Shown here: positions 1 to 12,256 of the stretch, in pieces
Layout: each line of letters opens with the position of its first letter
Numbering within the stretch: the stretch's first letter is position 1
Assembly: GCF_047663525.1 (NCBI RefSeq)
Contig: NC_092604.1
Span: forward strand, 12,511,501-12,575,500
DNA length: 64,000 nucleotides
DNA from: Anas platyrhynchos
Taxonomy: Eukaryota > Chordata > Aves > Anseriformes > Anatidae
Direction: 5' to 3'
The notes under the pieces: generated by a model
Told to the model about the DNA's origin: nothing
Database searches by the model: none
Seen by the model: the letters and a program-made list of their open reading frames with translations, nothing else
Program-made: the position numbers and the translations under genes

Positions 1-1742
1 CTCACCCAGACCTCTGTTTATGAGCTGGCTTTGCATGTGCCGCAGGACCTCTGGCTTGGGATTTTAAACAAAAGAAGCCCTAAAGGCATCGGCGTTGGGA
101 TGCACAGGAAACCACAAGTAACCCCGCTCGCTTCTAATTAGGCCTTCGAGTCCCAGTCCCGGCCTGTGCTGCCCAGAAGCCCCTCGCCGTCTGTGTGCTG
201 CTCGCCCCCCTTGGCAGCAAGGACGGGGCCACGTCGCTGTCCCCAGGGTGTCCCCTGGGTGCGAGGGGGCACCACAGTGCCACAGCTGGGTCCCAGCTCT
301 ACATCTCTCAGCCCTTCCAGGGATACCAAGTCCCTGCAGTCGCTGATCAGTTCAGGAAAGCTTATTCCCTCCTGTACCTCAAAGTAAAAACAGCCGGCGG
401 TGCTGAGCAGCGGTCGGAGCCCCTGCAAACATCTGCTGCAGGACGGTGCCAGAGGCAGCACGACGCATGGGGCTGCAGCAAGCTCCGAGAGGCACAGGGC
501 GATGCACGCTGACAGCCTCCCCGTAAGCAATACCCGCGAGGGGGCAGAGCTGGCGCTGCTGCGGGAGCCTTCGCCCCAGGTTTCCTGATTTCTTTGCAGG
601 AAGAGTCTTGGCCTCAGTGTTTTGGTGACCCAGGCTGTTGCAGCCAATTTCTAAATATTCGCGTGAAATGTTTATTTTGCAATATCTTCCGCGAGCAGAC
701 GGGAGCTCTCTGCGTAGCAAGTCTCAGCGAGAGCACTGCGTTTATTCTCAAGGTGATGTGGAAACCGCAATAGCCATGAAAATAATTTACAATATTATTG
801 TTCAGCACTAACAGTTGATGCTGACAGTGATCAGCTGTAAGTGCTGGAACACTACTGGAGCTAAGATGACATGTCAGCCGATCCCAGGCTCCCTCATCAC
901 CTTCAGGTTTCAGTTTGGGATGGAAAGTTGGAAGTTTTCTGTGACTGGCACTGTGTCAGGGGAGAGCTGGAGCTCTGTGTCACATCACCTGCGGCTGTAC
1001 GAGCTGCTAATGTCAGATCCATTTCTGGTGTCACCTCCTTGTCAGACAGGGTGTTACACACGGTCTCGGTGGAGATGCCTGGTCACGATGAGCTGGAGTA
1101 AGGTCAAGTGAAATACAAGCTCTATAGGCTCCAGATAAATGATTCAGCCTCTTCCAGTTGCAGGGAGACAGCTCTGAGTTTCAGGAATGGATGGAGGTTT
1201 CCTCACAGCTTTGCAGGGAAATTACACTTCTCAGCTCTGTCTCAGGTCTGGAGCTGGATTTTCCCTCTTCCCTGCAGATGCTTTGGCAGGAGAAAAAAGA
1301 AATTAAACATTTCAGCATGACTTTCAGGCACTGCAGCGACAACCATAAAACAAGTGAGATTCAGTCCAAGTCCCTAAGCTTAGAGCTGTGCTGGGAACTT
1401 TCTGTTCTAGGCTCGAGACTCTCTGTGCCGAGATGTGTTGCCATGGCAGATGTGCAGAGGTAGCTGAGCTGCCTCAGGGTGACCAAAGCAGGATAAAAGC
1501 ATGCCCTGGGCAGCACCGTTGCGACGTGAAGCCTTGCACAGAACCAGCACCATCGTAACACCTGCACAGCACCACACAGGTGCTCTCTCACAGCCCATCA
1601 GCCCCAGAGGAAGGGGAGTTCTCTGAAAGGTGCCACAGCAGAGATGGCCACTGAATTTACCCCAAGTCCAGTCTGCCAATCACAGGAAATAAATCTGGCT
1701 GTGCTACATGTGACACTTTTCTCTTCCCTTCTTTGTTGATAG
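1..1742 (+). other. MRRF intron (partial), no exon seen
   Basis: This stretch precedes the penultimate MRRF exon and ends in a TTGATAG acceptor. I looked for the upstream MRRF exons and found none in either strand or any frame. The open frames here are short and resemble no protein I know. It is moderately GC-rich with no clear repeat family. It is best read as intron sequence of MRRF, whose earlier exons lie left of the window. Confidence 0.7.
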
Positions 1743-1902
1743 GGTCACCAGAGAGCACAGGGAGAGCCTGGCCAAGCTTGCCAAACAATCCACCAACAAA
1801 TCCAAAGATGCCTTGAGAAAGGTGCGAAGCAAAAGCATGAACCAGGTAAAGAAGTTCAAGAGCAAAGTGTCTGAAGATACCATCTGGCTGCTAGAAAAGC
1901 AG
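1743..1902 (+). CDS. MRRF: MRRF penultimate coding exon
   Basis: The exon is 160 bases long. Its first G completes a codon begun in the previous exon, and it then reads 53 codons from VTREHRE to LLEKQ. The acceptor is TTGATAG before 1743 and the donor is GTAATT at 1903. It encodes most of the C-terminal helix pair of the recycling factor. Confidence 0.95.
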
Positions 1903-3738
1903 GTAATTTTTTTTTCCTTTTAGCATATCATGTTTCACAGCTCAGTAGTGTGAACACACAGTGAGCGTTTATGCCAGAGCTTTCTGACAAACCTCCAGCA
2001 CTGAGAACCTGGCTGGAAAAGAAGTGACCCTGGGTTGAATTTTTGGAGTAGGCAACAGCTGTTGTATTTGCTTTTTTCTTTGTGAGATTTCAGGCTTGAA
2101 TCTCAAAGCCAAATTTATGGTATGAACCATAAGCTGAAACAGGAAAAAACATTTTCCCCGAAAGCTTTTGTAGTCCAAGGGATTGTTACACAAACCAGCT
2201 GATCTTGGGGAGCAAAGCTACCCAAAGTTTTACCACCACTTAAGCAGTGCCTGGACATCAGAAAACAGCTGGCATTAATGACGATTGCTCCAGTTTGTTG
2301 TTAATGAAAAGGCTAGCAAGATTCTCTGTTAGGAGTTTTTTGGCTCTGATTCAGGAAAATACTTAAGCACACGCCTAATTCCCTAAGAGCAGATGTCACT
2401 AAAGTCAATTACTTGGGCAAAAACTCAGGCACAAGCATAAGTGTTTTGCTGAATTGATGCCTCTGAAGGCAGGCCATTACTTTTTAGCTGTTTGTTTATT
2501 AACAGCTAAAGTTAGATACGTTGCAAATGCTTCAGAACTGTTCTCTGAGCGCTCAAAAAAATAAACATTGATATACAGAGCATTTGTGCAAGCAGGAAAA
2601 ATGGCCATGCTATTGTAACTGAATCCTGTTGGGAAGCAGTTGTCCCACAGCACACAGCTGGTTTTCTGCATTTAGAGAGGTAGCATCTCAAGTCTAGTTT
2701 TCACTTGTACCCAAATTTTTTTTTAGCACGAAAGGTCTTATACTCATATGCCTTGGACCTTGGAATCGAGTGCACCTTAATTAGTCCTATAAAAGTAGTA
2801 CACAAAAGTCCCAGAGGCTCCAACCTTTCTCTGCACATGCACCCTTCACTCACTCAAATACACAGATGCCCATTTTGGAACTGTTTGCCTTGTCCATCCC
2901 ATGTTACCATGATCAATAGACAGGGCTTTAGCAATAGCTGTTTACTTCTTTTTACAAGAAGTTTCTTACACAAGGAAAAGAAACTTACAGTTTACAAGAA
3001 TTTTCGTTTTTACAAGCAGTAACAAGTCTGTTTATTTCATGTATGAACTCTTAGTGTGCTAAGGCTGTGTTCCTGCTGTGACCTGGTCTGTTCTAATAAT
3101 AGAAGGCTGTAGAGATAAGCCCTCTCTGCTCTGGTGCAGACACCAGCTGGTCTCTGACTCTGCCTTTCCCTGAAGTAAATAAGGTCTTGACCAAGTAACT
3201 TGTGAAGCACAGCCAAGATTTTTGCCAGGAGCCTTGGAAAGGAGAGCAAGGATTGCAGCAAGCATAAATTAGATACAGGGCACTTGCACGTGCAGACATC
3301 TTTGGGTGCTGAGCGGGTCTAACTGAAATAGCAGAGCACTGGTGGGGAAGTCCCCCAGATCCCTCACGATGCTGGCATCCAAGTCTATCACCAGTAAGTA
3401 GGAGCTGCACAGACAGCCCATGTTGAGCTTCTCTTTTCAGAGCCTTTGACCGATCAGTGTTATCACCATGCAGATGTAGCACTGGCAATGACTCACCCAG
3501 GGCAGTTGTGAGCTCTAGGAAGAGCCAGCTATTGCCCAAGCACTATTTTGGATTTCATGAGGGCTTTAGGCTTTCATTCAGGAAATGGTCTGGTCGTTCC
3601 TTTCCTTTAAACTGTGACATTACCTAGTACGTGACTCAGACTTGTGCTGTGTTGCCACAGATCCAGCAAATGGCAGACAACGCTGCAGCAGAGATGGACA
3701 AGTTGCTGGCAGCAAAGACCAAGGAGCTGCTTGGATAA
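1743..3738 (+). CDS. MRRF: MRRF 3' part: mitochondrial ribosome recycling factor (last two coding exons)
   Basis: The protein is imported into mitochondria, where with a GTP-bound elongation factor G2 it splits the post-termination ribosome for another round of translation. Two exons are visible, 1743-1902 and 3661-3738, which join in phase to give the C-terminal 79 residues. They include VTREHRESLAKLAKQS, SKDALRKVR, SEDTIWLLEKQ and the ending AKTKELLG, all hallmarks of the long three-helix-bundle domain of RRF proteins. The Arg in KVRSKSMNQVKKF sits in the conserved helix that contacts ribosomal RNA in this family. The start, mitochondrial targeting peptide and central domain are outside the window. 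The neighbour on the right is PTGS1 in the same orientation, as in other vertebrates. The identification is firm; only the N-terminal part is missing. Confidence 0.96.
1903..3660 (+). other. MRRF last intron
   Basis: The intron lies between the GTAATT donor and the TTGCCACAG acceptor. It is mildly AT-rich. I see no RNA gene, coding exon or recognisable repeat in it; the small open frames are chance. Confidence 0.75.
3661..3738 (+). CDS. MRRF: MRRF terminal coding exon
   Basis: Twenty-five codons plus the TAA stop (3736-3738) follow the acceptor CCACAG. The peptide starts IQQMADNAAAEMDKLL and ends KTKELLG, the conserved C-terminus of mitochondrial RRF. The phase is 0, matching the previous exon. 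Confidence 0.95.
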   Translation: MQQMADNAAAEMDKLLAAKTKELLG

Positions 3739-4230
3739 ACGTCATCCATATGGACATGCTCTCCCCCCCACAAGAAAGAACAGACTGCCACATACCCCAC
3801 TGGCCATCCCTGCCTGGAGTCAGGCAGCCTCAGGTGATGGGCAGGGATAGGTCTCCCAGACCTCCAGAGCAGATCTGGGCTTTGGGATCCCCCAGCCACT
3901 GGGATTCCTGAACCTGGATGGTGCTGGAGGGAAGGGGGAAACTCTCCTTGCTGTTCTTCATTCAGGCATCAGCAGAATTGGCATCAATTCAGCAGGAGTG
4001 GGTGAAGCTCATACCACCCGACATGTCACCTCCTTGCTGGCCTGTTTCCTGCACACCCTACCCTCTGCAGGGCTGTGGAATCGCCTCGCACCCTGGCCTG
4101 GTTGTGCTTCTAGCAGCAGTCAGCCTAGGGCTGGTTGAAGCATGCACCACATGCAGGAGGAACTTGATGCTCCTGTTGTAACCCTCGTTTATTCTTGCTT
4201 AAAATAAAGCAAAAGTGAGTTCACCCCTCT
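3739..4230 (+). other. MRRF 3' UTR
   Basis: This is non-coding sequence from the stop to just past the AATAAA signal. The end is estimated from the usual 10-30 base spacing between signal and cleavage site. Confidence 0.7.
4203..4208 (+). terminator. Poly(A) signal of MRRF
   Basis: AATAAA lies 465 bases after the MRRF stop, the first canonical signal on this strand. It is preceded by TTATTCTTGCTTAAA and followed by a GT-containing stretch. Confidence 0.75.
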
Positions 4231-6339
4231 CCAGAGAAGCAGCTGGCACAGCTACCTGCAACCTGGCCACCAGCCGCTCCTGGAGGGTGTGTGGCAACTC
4301 ATCACCACCTGCTGCACACCAACCAGCAGGAACCATGGCTTTGCAGTTCCCTAGGCTTCATAGATAGAGAATTGAAATTAATACTGTGAGCATGGCTGGT
4401 TTTGCCAGGAGTAAGACAACCAACAGTCAGCACACGAGTCTACAAAGCCAACATCTTCCCACATGCAATGCTTGCTCCACATTCCAGAGGTTAGAGAAGG
4501 GAGAATCATGACATGGTCCTGAGCACATACTATAACCCTTGGTTACCAGCAGGTACTTTCCAACAGCAGCAAGCAGCCTCAGGCAATGGCAAGACGGAGG
4601 GAAGGTGGTGGCCAGCACCATAGCCCCACTCCCAAAGCATTTGGGTTCAAAGAGCACCAAGCCTCTGCAGTCCTTAAATAAACAACTCCCAAAAAGTTAG
4701 TTTGTGCACAGTGGGGAGGGGGAGAAGGATGAAGGATTTGCTCTGCTAGGGCCCCACATGTCAACAATTTCTCTGCTTTGTGTATTTTGGCCAAAGCACT
4801 TACCATGATAAATGAATAAAGGAAAATGGCGAGCCCAGGGCGGTTACATGGCTCAGTAAATTGCTTTCAGCTGATTACTGTATTTCTTCTGACATTTATC
4901 AACTGGGCTTTTTTGCTGTTGTTGCAGCCTCTACATCCCAGCAGCAGCCTGGGGCCAAAGGGTTTCCCCTGTACCTGCCTGGGACCGTTGTGGCAGGGAC
5001 GTGCACTTGGAAGGGAAGGCACAGGGGCTCCTCCGGCCTCCTCCTGTTCTCCCAGCCTTAAAGGCAGTAGTGATGGCAGCAAAGCTGCAGGGAGCCATTG
5101 CATGGGGGAATTCCCCAAGTATTTACTGCTATTCTTGTCACACCTCACTCCACATTAGTTAGAAACAGGGGTAAAACCAGAGCTGCTGTACAGGCACCTG
5201 AGCGCCATCCAAAATGGCTGCCCCAGGCCTCCCTCAGGCACCGGCAGCCATGTGCTGTGGGGACAGGGCCACCTGTCCCTGGTATGGGTACCCAGTGTCT
5301 TTGCGAGGCAAGGGGAGAGATGCAGGCCTCAGTGGCACAACAACACAGGTGCCAAGGCAGGTTTTGTGCAGGGAAATAGAGACAAAGAGCTGATCACCAC
5401 ACAGTAGGGCACCAGGCAGGGGAGGCAGCCCCCGTGTCCTCCCGCAGCCCCCAGTGCTGTGTGCCACCAACAGCCACTGTTACCCCAGCCCTGAGGGAGC
5501 AGCACACACCAACCAGAGCCACACCATTCACCTGTCCTTCAAACAGCAGGACAGGCACCTTCCAGCTACACAGGGCCACCAGGGCACCAACCACATGCAA
5601 GGCAGGGAGATAACCCCATGCCTGCCACAGCACAGGCAGCCTGCAGCAGGGTCACTGCTAGTCCAGGAGAGAAGACAGGGGACATCACACTTACTGTCAC
5701 CACATCCAGTAGACTCACAGGGGTGGTTCTGGGCTGCTCCTGCTGAATATCTGCTCTGCTGCTGCTGCTCCAACCACACCAGCATCTCCAGCACACAGCA
5801 ACGCAAGGTGGAAATAAAAAGGCTCCCTCCACCAGTGCCAGCAGCAACCCTTCAGTTAGCTGGAGCCTGGATTGTGCCCAGCGCTGATAAGAAGCTGCAG
5901 CTGATGCTGTTGGAGGGTGGAGAAGGAGCTCCAGCTGCGCCAAATAACCCAGGAGGAACAGAGACTGCAGCCAGAAAACATTTGGGTGTAACAACACTGA
6001 TTTCAGCAAGCTGCTTTGGCCATCAAACAGTTTGGGTGCAGCAGCAGCAGGAGGGGGGTTCACAGGAGGGTGATGGGATGTGAGGGGGGCTGTGCCCAGA
6101 CCCCCAAGTGCCCTACCCCAGCACCGTGGGTGCCAGCACGATGGCTGAGGACGGCAGCTCCACGCTCTGCTCCCCTCCGGGCTGCTGCTCGGTGGAGCCG
6201 CAGCAGCGCCGTCGGGCTCCTGCCACCCGCACGTTGAGAGCCGTGGCCACGGGGAAAGCAGGGTGGAAGCGAAAGGCAGGAAAAACTCCGAGGAAGCTGG
6301 AAGCTCTCGACACAGTTAAAAAACAACATTGCTCTTCAA

Positions 6340-6870
6340 AATAGATGTGATTGCACTCCTTATGAGTCATCGAGCAGAGACACCAAGATTGCTTTGTGCC
6401 AGGGACGAGCCCAGGCTCTGATTGTGTGCCTCCCGGATTTGTATAAAACAGACCATGGATGGCATGTCAGAGTTTACAGCTCGCATACATTTTCAACAGT
6501 GAGCTTTGCAAAATGTATCAATGTAATCTCTGCCTCCTATATTCCGTGTTGATTAGACACGATTTCTGGCTGGATTTTCAGAAAGCTCAAGTGCTTTTTT
6601 AATCACTACAGAAGCTCATTATTGCTTTCCAGTGACTCTTATGTCCTTCACTTCTCCTTTCAGATTAGAGTCTATAGTCAGATGAATATTGGATGATTTC
6701 ATTACATACAAATGCAATCAACAGTTTTGCATAAATTTCTCCTCTTTTCTTGAGTTTCAATTGACCTCAGCACCCGTGGAGGCAGGCGCAATACACATGT
6801 AAATGAGCTGGCGTTGCTGCAAAGACACGGATGCGGAGAAACAAGATAAACTGTCAGATAATATTCAGGA
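6340..6870. promoter_or_regulatory. Candidate conserved non-coding element A
   Basis: This is an AT-rich block of about 500 bases inside GC-rich intergenic DNA. It has no open frame with protein character, but many motif-like words: TTTTTAATCAC, GTTGATTAGAC, TTTTGCATAAAT (octamer-like) and ACAAATGCAATCAAC. Such composition, with abrupt edges and no repeat signature, is typical of developmental enhancers. Conservation itself cannot be seen from one sequence. A likely target by synteny is LHX6, two genes beyond MRRF in other vertebrates, or PTGS1. Confidence 0.4.
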
Positions 6871-7070
6871 TTTTAAGAGATCAAAAAAATACTTCCTTGC
6901 TCAGCCAAGCCGTAAAAATGGCACCTTCAGCTGCCGGGGAATTCGCTTTTGTTTCACTTGTTGTCTGGCTGTGGACGAAGGCCAGGAGTGGCTCAGGGAG
7001 TGAAGGGCTGGGGCGATGCGGCCGGCACCACGGAGCGATGCAGTGGGTGCTGCTGCACTGCATGGGCACC

Positions 7071-7127
7071 TCTGGGGGGCATGGGACACTCTGGGGGGCA
7101 CGGGGCTCTCCAGGGGGTATGGGAACA
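7071..7127 (+). repeat. Three 19-bp tandem units
   Basis: Three adjacent diverged copies begin TCTGGGGGGCATGGGACAC, TCTGGGGGGCACGGGGCTC and TCCAGGGGGTATGGGAACA. This is a small G-rich minisatellite in the intergenic region, with no evident function. Confidence 0.7.
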
Positions 7128-7344
7128 CCACGTGCCAGGGGGATGCCCACTGAAGCCCAGTGCTTGGTGGCTGGGCCCCTGCAGGGCTCCTGCTGCTGCA
7201 TCGAGGCTGGCCCAGGCAGGGGATGCTCGGTTTGGGAGCCCCCATTCCCATGCCCACCCGGGACCCCCGTCCCCAATCCCCTCGCTGGGTGCGGGGGCAC
7301 CTGCCCCAGGCACAGGGCTCAGCCAGGGGCGGCCCCCCCCACCC

Positions 7345-8060
7345 CGGCAGGGCGAACAATGCCTTCAGAATATATTTAAACTAGCACTCCATGCTAACAA
7401 TCAGGGCTAATTTAAACAAACTATAATTAAACATAAAGGACCTCTTGGTGGGGAAGTCAGGGAAAACTGTCAGCAGTTACTTTGGATGTGGAGCCCTTAC
7501 CTTTAAAAGAATAATTTTTGTGCTAATGCGAGCAATCCAGCACTCCCACACTCGCCTTCGGGGGCCGGTGAGGAAAGAAACTCTTGGGTTTCTTTTGATA
7601 CCTTTACGTGCTAATCTTCTTAACAGATTTTTAATTAATGGGAACAGAGCACTTTGCAGCCGTGAAATCTATTGGTGTAATTGCCTGGTGGATTAGTCCC
7701 ATTAACCACACAAATTACCTGTCTCCAGGCCGCCAGCCCCACCAGGGAGCTCCCCACACTGGACACACTGAGCGGCCCCATTCTGAAGCAATTTTGATAA
7801 AATAAACTCTCTAATCAGGTAAATAATTCCATAAGGGAAATTGCTGCCTTCCCGCAGCCCCCTCCTCCAGCGGGGACCTGGCTAGTTTCAGGGGAATGAA
7901 ACATGCCTCCAATTACAGACAAATCTCCAGCACAAAAACCGTTTGGGAGAAGCTCTCGGCGCACGGGACCCCCTTGAAACGCAGCGTCCGAAGAATTAAA
8001 GCATTTAAGCTGTCAGCCGGAATCTGGCCAAGCCCCTGATTACCTGGGGGCGACGCACGG
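7345..8060. promoter_or_regulatory. Candidate conserved non-coding element B (homeodomain-rich)
   Basis: This is about 700 AT-rich bases with sharp borders against G/C-rich flanks. TAAT cores are dense: GGGCTAATTTAAAC, CTATAATTAAAC, TTTTTAATTAATGGG, GGTGTAATTGCC, CACAAATTACC and CTCTAATCAGGTAAATAAT. No coding frame, splice pattern or repeat signature is present. This is the strongest enhancer candidate in the window. The assignment is an inference from composition; alignment to other vertebrates would decide it. Confidence 0.5.
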
Positions 8061-8639
8061 TGTATTTAGGTTTGTGTCTGCTGCAATTTCCTGGCCCCCA
8101 GCGTTGATGCTGAGTGACTCGCGTCCGTGCCGGGCTCCTGCCCGGGGTCCCTCTGCCACGTGGCCCCGGGTGCGGGGACGCCGACCTTTGGGCCCATTAA
8201 GGACATCCCGGCCGGCGGCAGCCCGGAGCGGTGGAAACGTGCAGCGCCCCAAAGAGCCGCCGTGCGAGCACGACCGCCTGCACCCATTTTACAGCAGCAC
8301 TCGTCAAGGCCCCATAGCTGCTCCCACCGCGGTTATGACCTGGGGGAGTTAAGCCCCGGCAGGGACGCGCGCTCCAGCCATGGTGGGGTCGGTCACACAG
8401 AGGGGTGTCCCCTGAAACATCTCCGGTCCCCATTCCCATCACGGAGGAGCCACCACCAGTGTCACGGGGCTGCTCTTCCACCTGCAAGAGATGGGAGCCC
8501 CAGACTCCCCCCTTGGTCCCCAAAGAACAAGGCCTGGGCAGGGGCCAGGACCCCCAAGGCCACAGGGAGAGGTGGGCACAGGGACTGGAGAGCCTCGCTG
8601 TGCGGGGCCGGCGAGAGCGGCCGGGGAACCCTACACCGC

Positions 8640-8830
8640 AGGTAATTGGCATCAGATGCTCCCTGACCTGCCGCATCCACCGGGAAGCTGGAAGCATTTA
8701 TTTGTCTGGGCCGGCAGCTCTATCTGCGTGCGGGAGGCGTTGGCAGCGGCGGGGCTGGGCTCGGCGAGCCTAATGAGCCTGGGCTGAAGATGATGAATAT
8801 GATTGCTGAAAGCGCTTTCCTGAGTCCTTC
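8640..8830. promoter_or_regulatory. Candidate small regulatory island
   Basis: AGGTAATTGGCAT, AGCCTAATGAGCC and GATGATGAATATGATTGC lie within 190 bases in a GC-rich stretch. The block resembles elements A and B in style but is shorter. Support is weak. Confidence 0.25.
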
Positions 8831-11039
8831 TTTCCTGGGGCTCAGGTTACGAGTTCCCAGACAGCCTGTCCAGCCTGGGCTTTTCAGCTCTGATTTGTAG
8901 CCCCCCAAACAGCGCCCGTCAGCTCCCCGTGATGGAGGAAGAGCTCGGTCCTCCGCCACTGTGCCCCGAAGGGCTGGGCTGAGCATGGTGAGGGCTGGGC
9001 ACAGTGTGGGCACCTCAGACCCTGCCTGGATGTAAGGGAGGGTTGTGGCCCCAGCTGTCCCTCTGCTGCCCAGCCCCATGCCCTACACATCCCGCTGAGC
9101 CTCATGTGGGGTGGATGGGAGCAGTGCCACAGGGGGGGCTGTGGCCATCAGCTCTCCCTGTGCCGCCGTGTTGGCCTCAAGCACTGTCACGGGGTGCTGG
9201 GCACAAGTCCCCTCAGCCTCCAAAGGGGTGAGGCAGAACCAGACCAGTTCTGTCCCACAACGCCTTGGCCCAGGTCTGCCCCTGAGCCACATCCCCACCC
9301 AGCACGCCTCTCAGAGGGGTGCACAAAGCCGGGGCAGGCTGGGGATGCTCCCAGGGCAGTGGGGGAGCCTCGCTCCCCCCAGGCACGGCCACCCCAAGCA
9401 GGGCGCTGAGGGGCAGTGGGGACCTGCAGGGGCTGGGGGCCTCGATGCCTACCCCCGTTGTATGTCACCCTTCCAGGAGGGGCTCCCAGTGCTGCCCCAC
9501 TGCCACTGGTTTGGGGACATGAAGCAGACGGGACAGGAGGGGTCCTGCGGTGCCAGCCTGCTGCGGGTTCGGGGGTCCTGCCATCCCACCCCCCAGCACA
9601 GGGGGACAAAACATCGCTGCAGACCCTGGCAGAAGTGGAACCCAGCTGGGGATGAGCTTTGCTCTGAGCCTTCCCGCGTTCCCCGGCCGGCTGCGCGCTG
9701 CCATAGACGGTGTTTTGCTGCCTCCCTACGGGAGGACGCAGCCGGCAGCGCTGGGCCTCCACACGTGGCCAGCCCACGCTGGGGGCCTTGGTCCCAGCCC
9801 CAGGGACACGCACATGGGGTGGGGGCACCACGCAGGGACTCCTGGGGGGGGGTCCCAGGCCCAGCTCCGCAGGAGGGGCTTGATGGGTGTCCCACTGCTG
9901 CTGCGGCTCCCCGGGGACACATGGCCAGGAAGCACCAAATGGGACTGGAGACAGAGTGGGGCCAGAGTTGTGCCCCCCCTGCGTGGGGGCTAAAGAAAAA
10001 GGAAGCAAAACTTGGGAGATGCCTCCCGAAGGAGGAAGAAAGGCGTGTGAGGAACGGGAGCAAAGCTGTGACCCCTGGCCACTGCTGAGAAAAGTGGAAG
10101 AGCGGCGAGAAAACAGCACAGGGAGGGCGCAGGAGGAGAGGGGAGACCCCTGGGGCTCCTCAGAGATTTTCAGGAGAGCAGCGTGCGGGGCTGAAACCCT
10201 CTGGGGGGACCCCAACCCCTCCAGGCAGCCTGTGCCACACGGGCTGTGCCCTTTCGCCTTGGTGCTGTGATGGAGAGGGCAGCGAGAGGGCACGGAGAGG
10301 GCATGGCACAGGACCCACAGCGTTTCACTCCCCACAGGGTGCAGGGCAGGGCTCAGCACCACGGCCCCGCTGCAGCTGCGAGCTCAGCCCAGCTGCGGCC
10401 ACATCTGCGCCGCCCGCCCGGCTCCAAGGAGGCTCCCGCAGCCTTTCTGAAGTCACCGGGAGGGTGTGGGGGGGTGATGTTATTTTCCCAGTGCAAACCC
10501 CAGGCTGTTTGTACTATTTAGGAACTCGCATGCTCCATTTCCCAGCCCTGTGACCTGTGAAACTGGAGGCACTGGTAAGGCCACGGTGCTGGGGCTGGCA
10601 CAGCTGGGGGGTCCCAGGGTCCCTCCCACCTGTGCCTCCCCCTTTGGCACCCCCATCCCACAGCAAGGCCGGGGGGGGAGGTCCCTCTTCAAAGACAAGG
10701 CTTGCCAGGCCAAAAGAGATCTTTTAATTTCTCTGGTTTCCCACCAGTGCCACCCCCTGTCTGGGTGACACACCGTGGGTGCCAGCAGTGTCCCGGCAGC
10801 ACCGTCCCGCTGCCACCACGCTGGTGCTTCCCCTTCCACCGCCCTGGCCACGGAGGAGCGATGTCGGTGCACCTGCTGGCCAGCTCCAGCTCCAGCTCCA
10901 ACATCTGCACTGCCTCTGCCCCGTTTCTTCCCTCGGAGCCCACAAGAAGCCCGGGATGCTGCGTGCTGCCTCCCCCACCCCTCCCACTTGTGCCATGGGA
11001 CAAGCAGCAGCGCCCCTCGCCCCGGGCCTGTGCGCGGCG

Positions 11040-11130
11040 CAGGTTATAAAAAGTCCTGGCGAGACAGTGGGGCTGGGGATGTTGCAATTGCTTCCCGTAT
11101 TGTGCAAGCAAATGATTATTGAATCCTGAT
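11040..11130. promoter_or_regulatory. Candidate small AT island upstream of PTGS1
   Basis: About 90 AT-richer bases include GGTTATAAAAAGTCC, GTTGCAATTGC, ATTGTGCAAG (C/EBP-like) and AAATGATTATTGAATC. It lies 1.4 kb upstream of the PTGS1 start codon. It is an enhancer-like island, with weak support. Confidence 0.25.
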
Positions 11131-12171
11131 GAAAGGGAAGGGAGCGGGAGATGTGAAAACTGTGGGCAGCCAGCCCCAGCCACCTCCCCTGCCGCCACGT
11201 GGGGCTGTCGGTGTCGGCCGGTCCCAAGCAGCGTGGGGCTGGCTGTGGGGCCGTGGGCTCGGCCAGGTCCTACACGTGCTGAGGCTGGGTGCTGGGTACG
11301 TGCGAGGGGGACAGCACCAGAGCTGGCAGGATGGGGAAAAAGAGCCTCTCTATGGGGTAAACCACTCGGTTTCCTGAGCCAGCCCGCAGGGCTGCGGTGC
11401 CATGGGGCCATTGGGGGCTGGAGGGGGCAGGAAACGCCGGTGGCCTCCTGCTGCTGGATGGGAGCGCACAGAAACAGCCTCCAAATCCACCGTGCTGAGC
11501 TGCAGGGCTCAGCCCCAAGCACTTTGCTGCCAGGGCTCCAAGCTGGGCGCACCAGGAGGGCCCCACAGCACTCGTTTGGTGCAGTGTGGCTGCATTTCGT
11601 TTTGGGGAGCAGACACGTGGCACGAGCTTGGCACGTGTGCTGCCCAGTGGGGTGCTGGCAGCACCGTTACAGCAAAACCAGTCCCTCGGTGCTGGTCCCT
11701 CGCTGCCAGTACTCATCCACCAGGAGCAGCCGGCACCTCCACCCTGCTGGAGCCCACCGAGGGCACGCTCAGCTCACATTGGGGTCAGGCTGGTGCACTT
11801 GCCCACGGGGCACTCACAAACCCCTCCGCCACCCATCCCCGGCCACCCCCAGCACAGGCAGGTCACCGCCGAGAGGGACGATCGTGGCACGAAGCCGCCG
11901 TGGAGCCGCGTGCTCCTTCCCAGCAGCAATTTGGAGCCGGCTGTTCCAGCAGCAGCACCTTTCCACTTTCCAGTTCAGCAGGCTCCTGGCTCGGCCCCGC
12001 TGCAGCCGCTTCCACCGCGGGTGGCGGAAAAACGCGGCCACCCCCGGGGTGCCCGGGGCTGTTGCTGCGCTGCGGGGGGTGACGGCAAAACCCCCGGGAC
12101 GTGCCCTGGGACTCTGCCACGGCCCCCTGCCAGCACGGGAGAGCAGGAGCGGCCAGACACGGTGCCAGGCT

Positions 12172-12256
12172 CATGGTGCCACCGTGCTCATGGTGCCACC
12201 GTGCTCAGGGTGCCACCAGGCTCCGGGTGCCACCACGCTGGGGGTGCCACCAGGCT
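12172..12256 (+). repeat. Five tandem 17-bp units upstream of the PTGS1 promoter
   Basis: There are five contiguous units of exactly 17 bases, starting at 12172, 12189, 12206, 12223 and 12240. Units 1 and 2 are identical (CATGGTGCCACCGTGCT); the others differ at 2-5 positions. All keep the GGTGCCACC core. It ends about 220 bases before the PTGS1 start codon, so length variation could alter promoter spacing. Confidence 0.9.

Noticed and set aside
5454-6083. 209-codon plus-strand open frame between MRRF and PTGS1
   Set aside because: Gln/His/Pro/Ser mixture without a domain, no splice or promoter context, and overlapping frames on the other strand are equally long.
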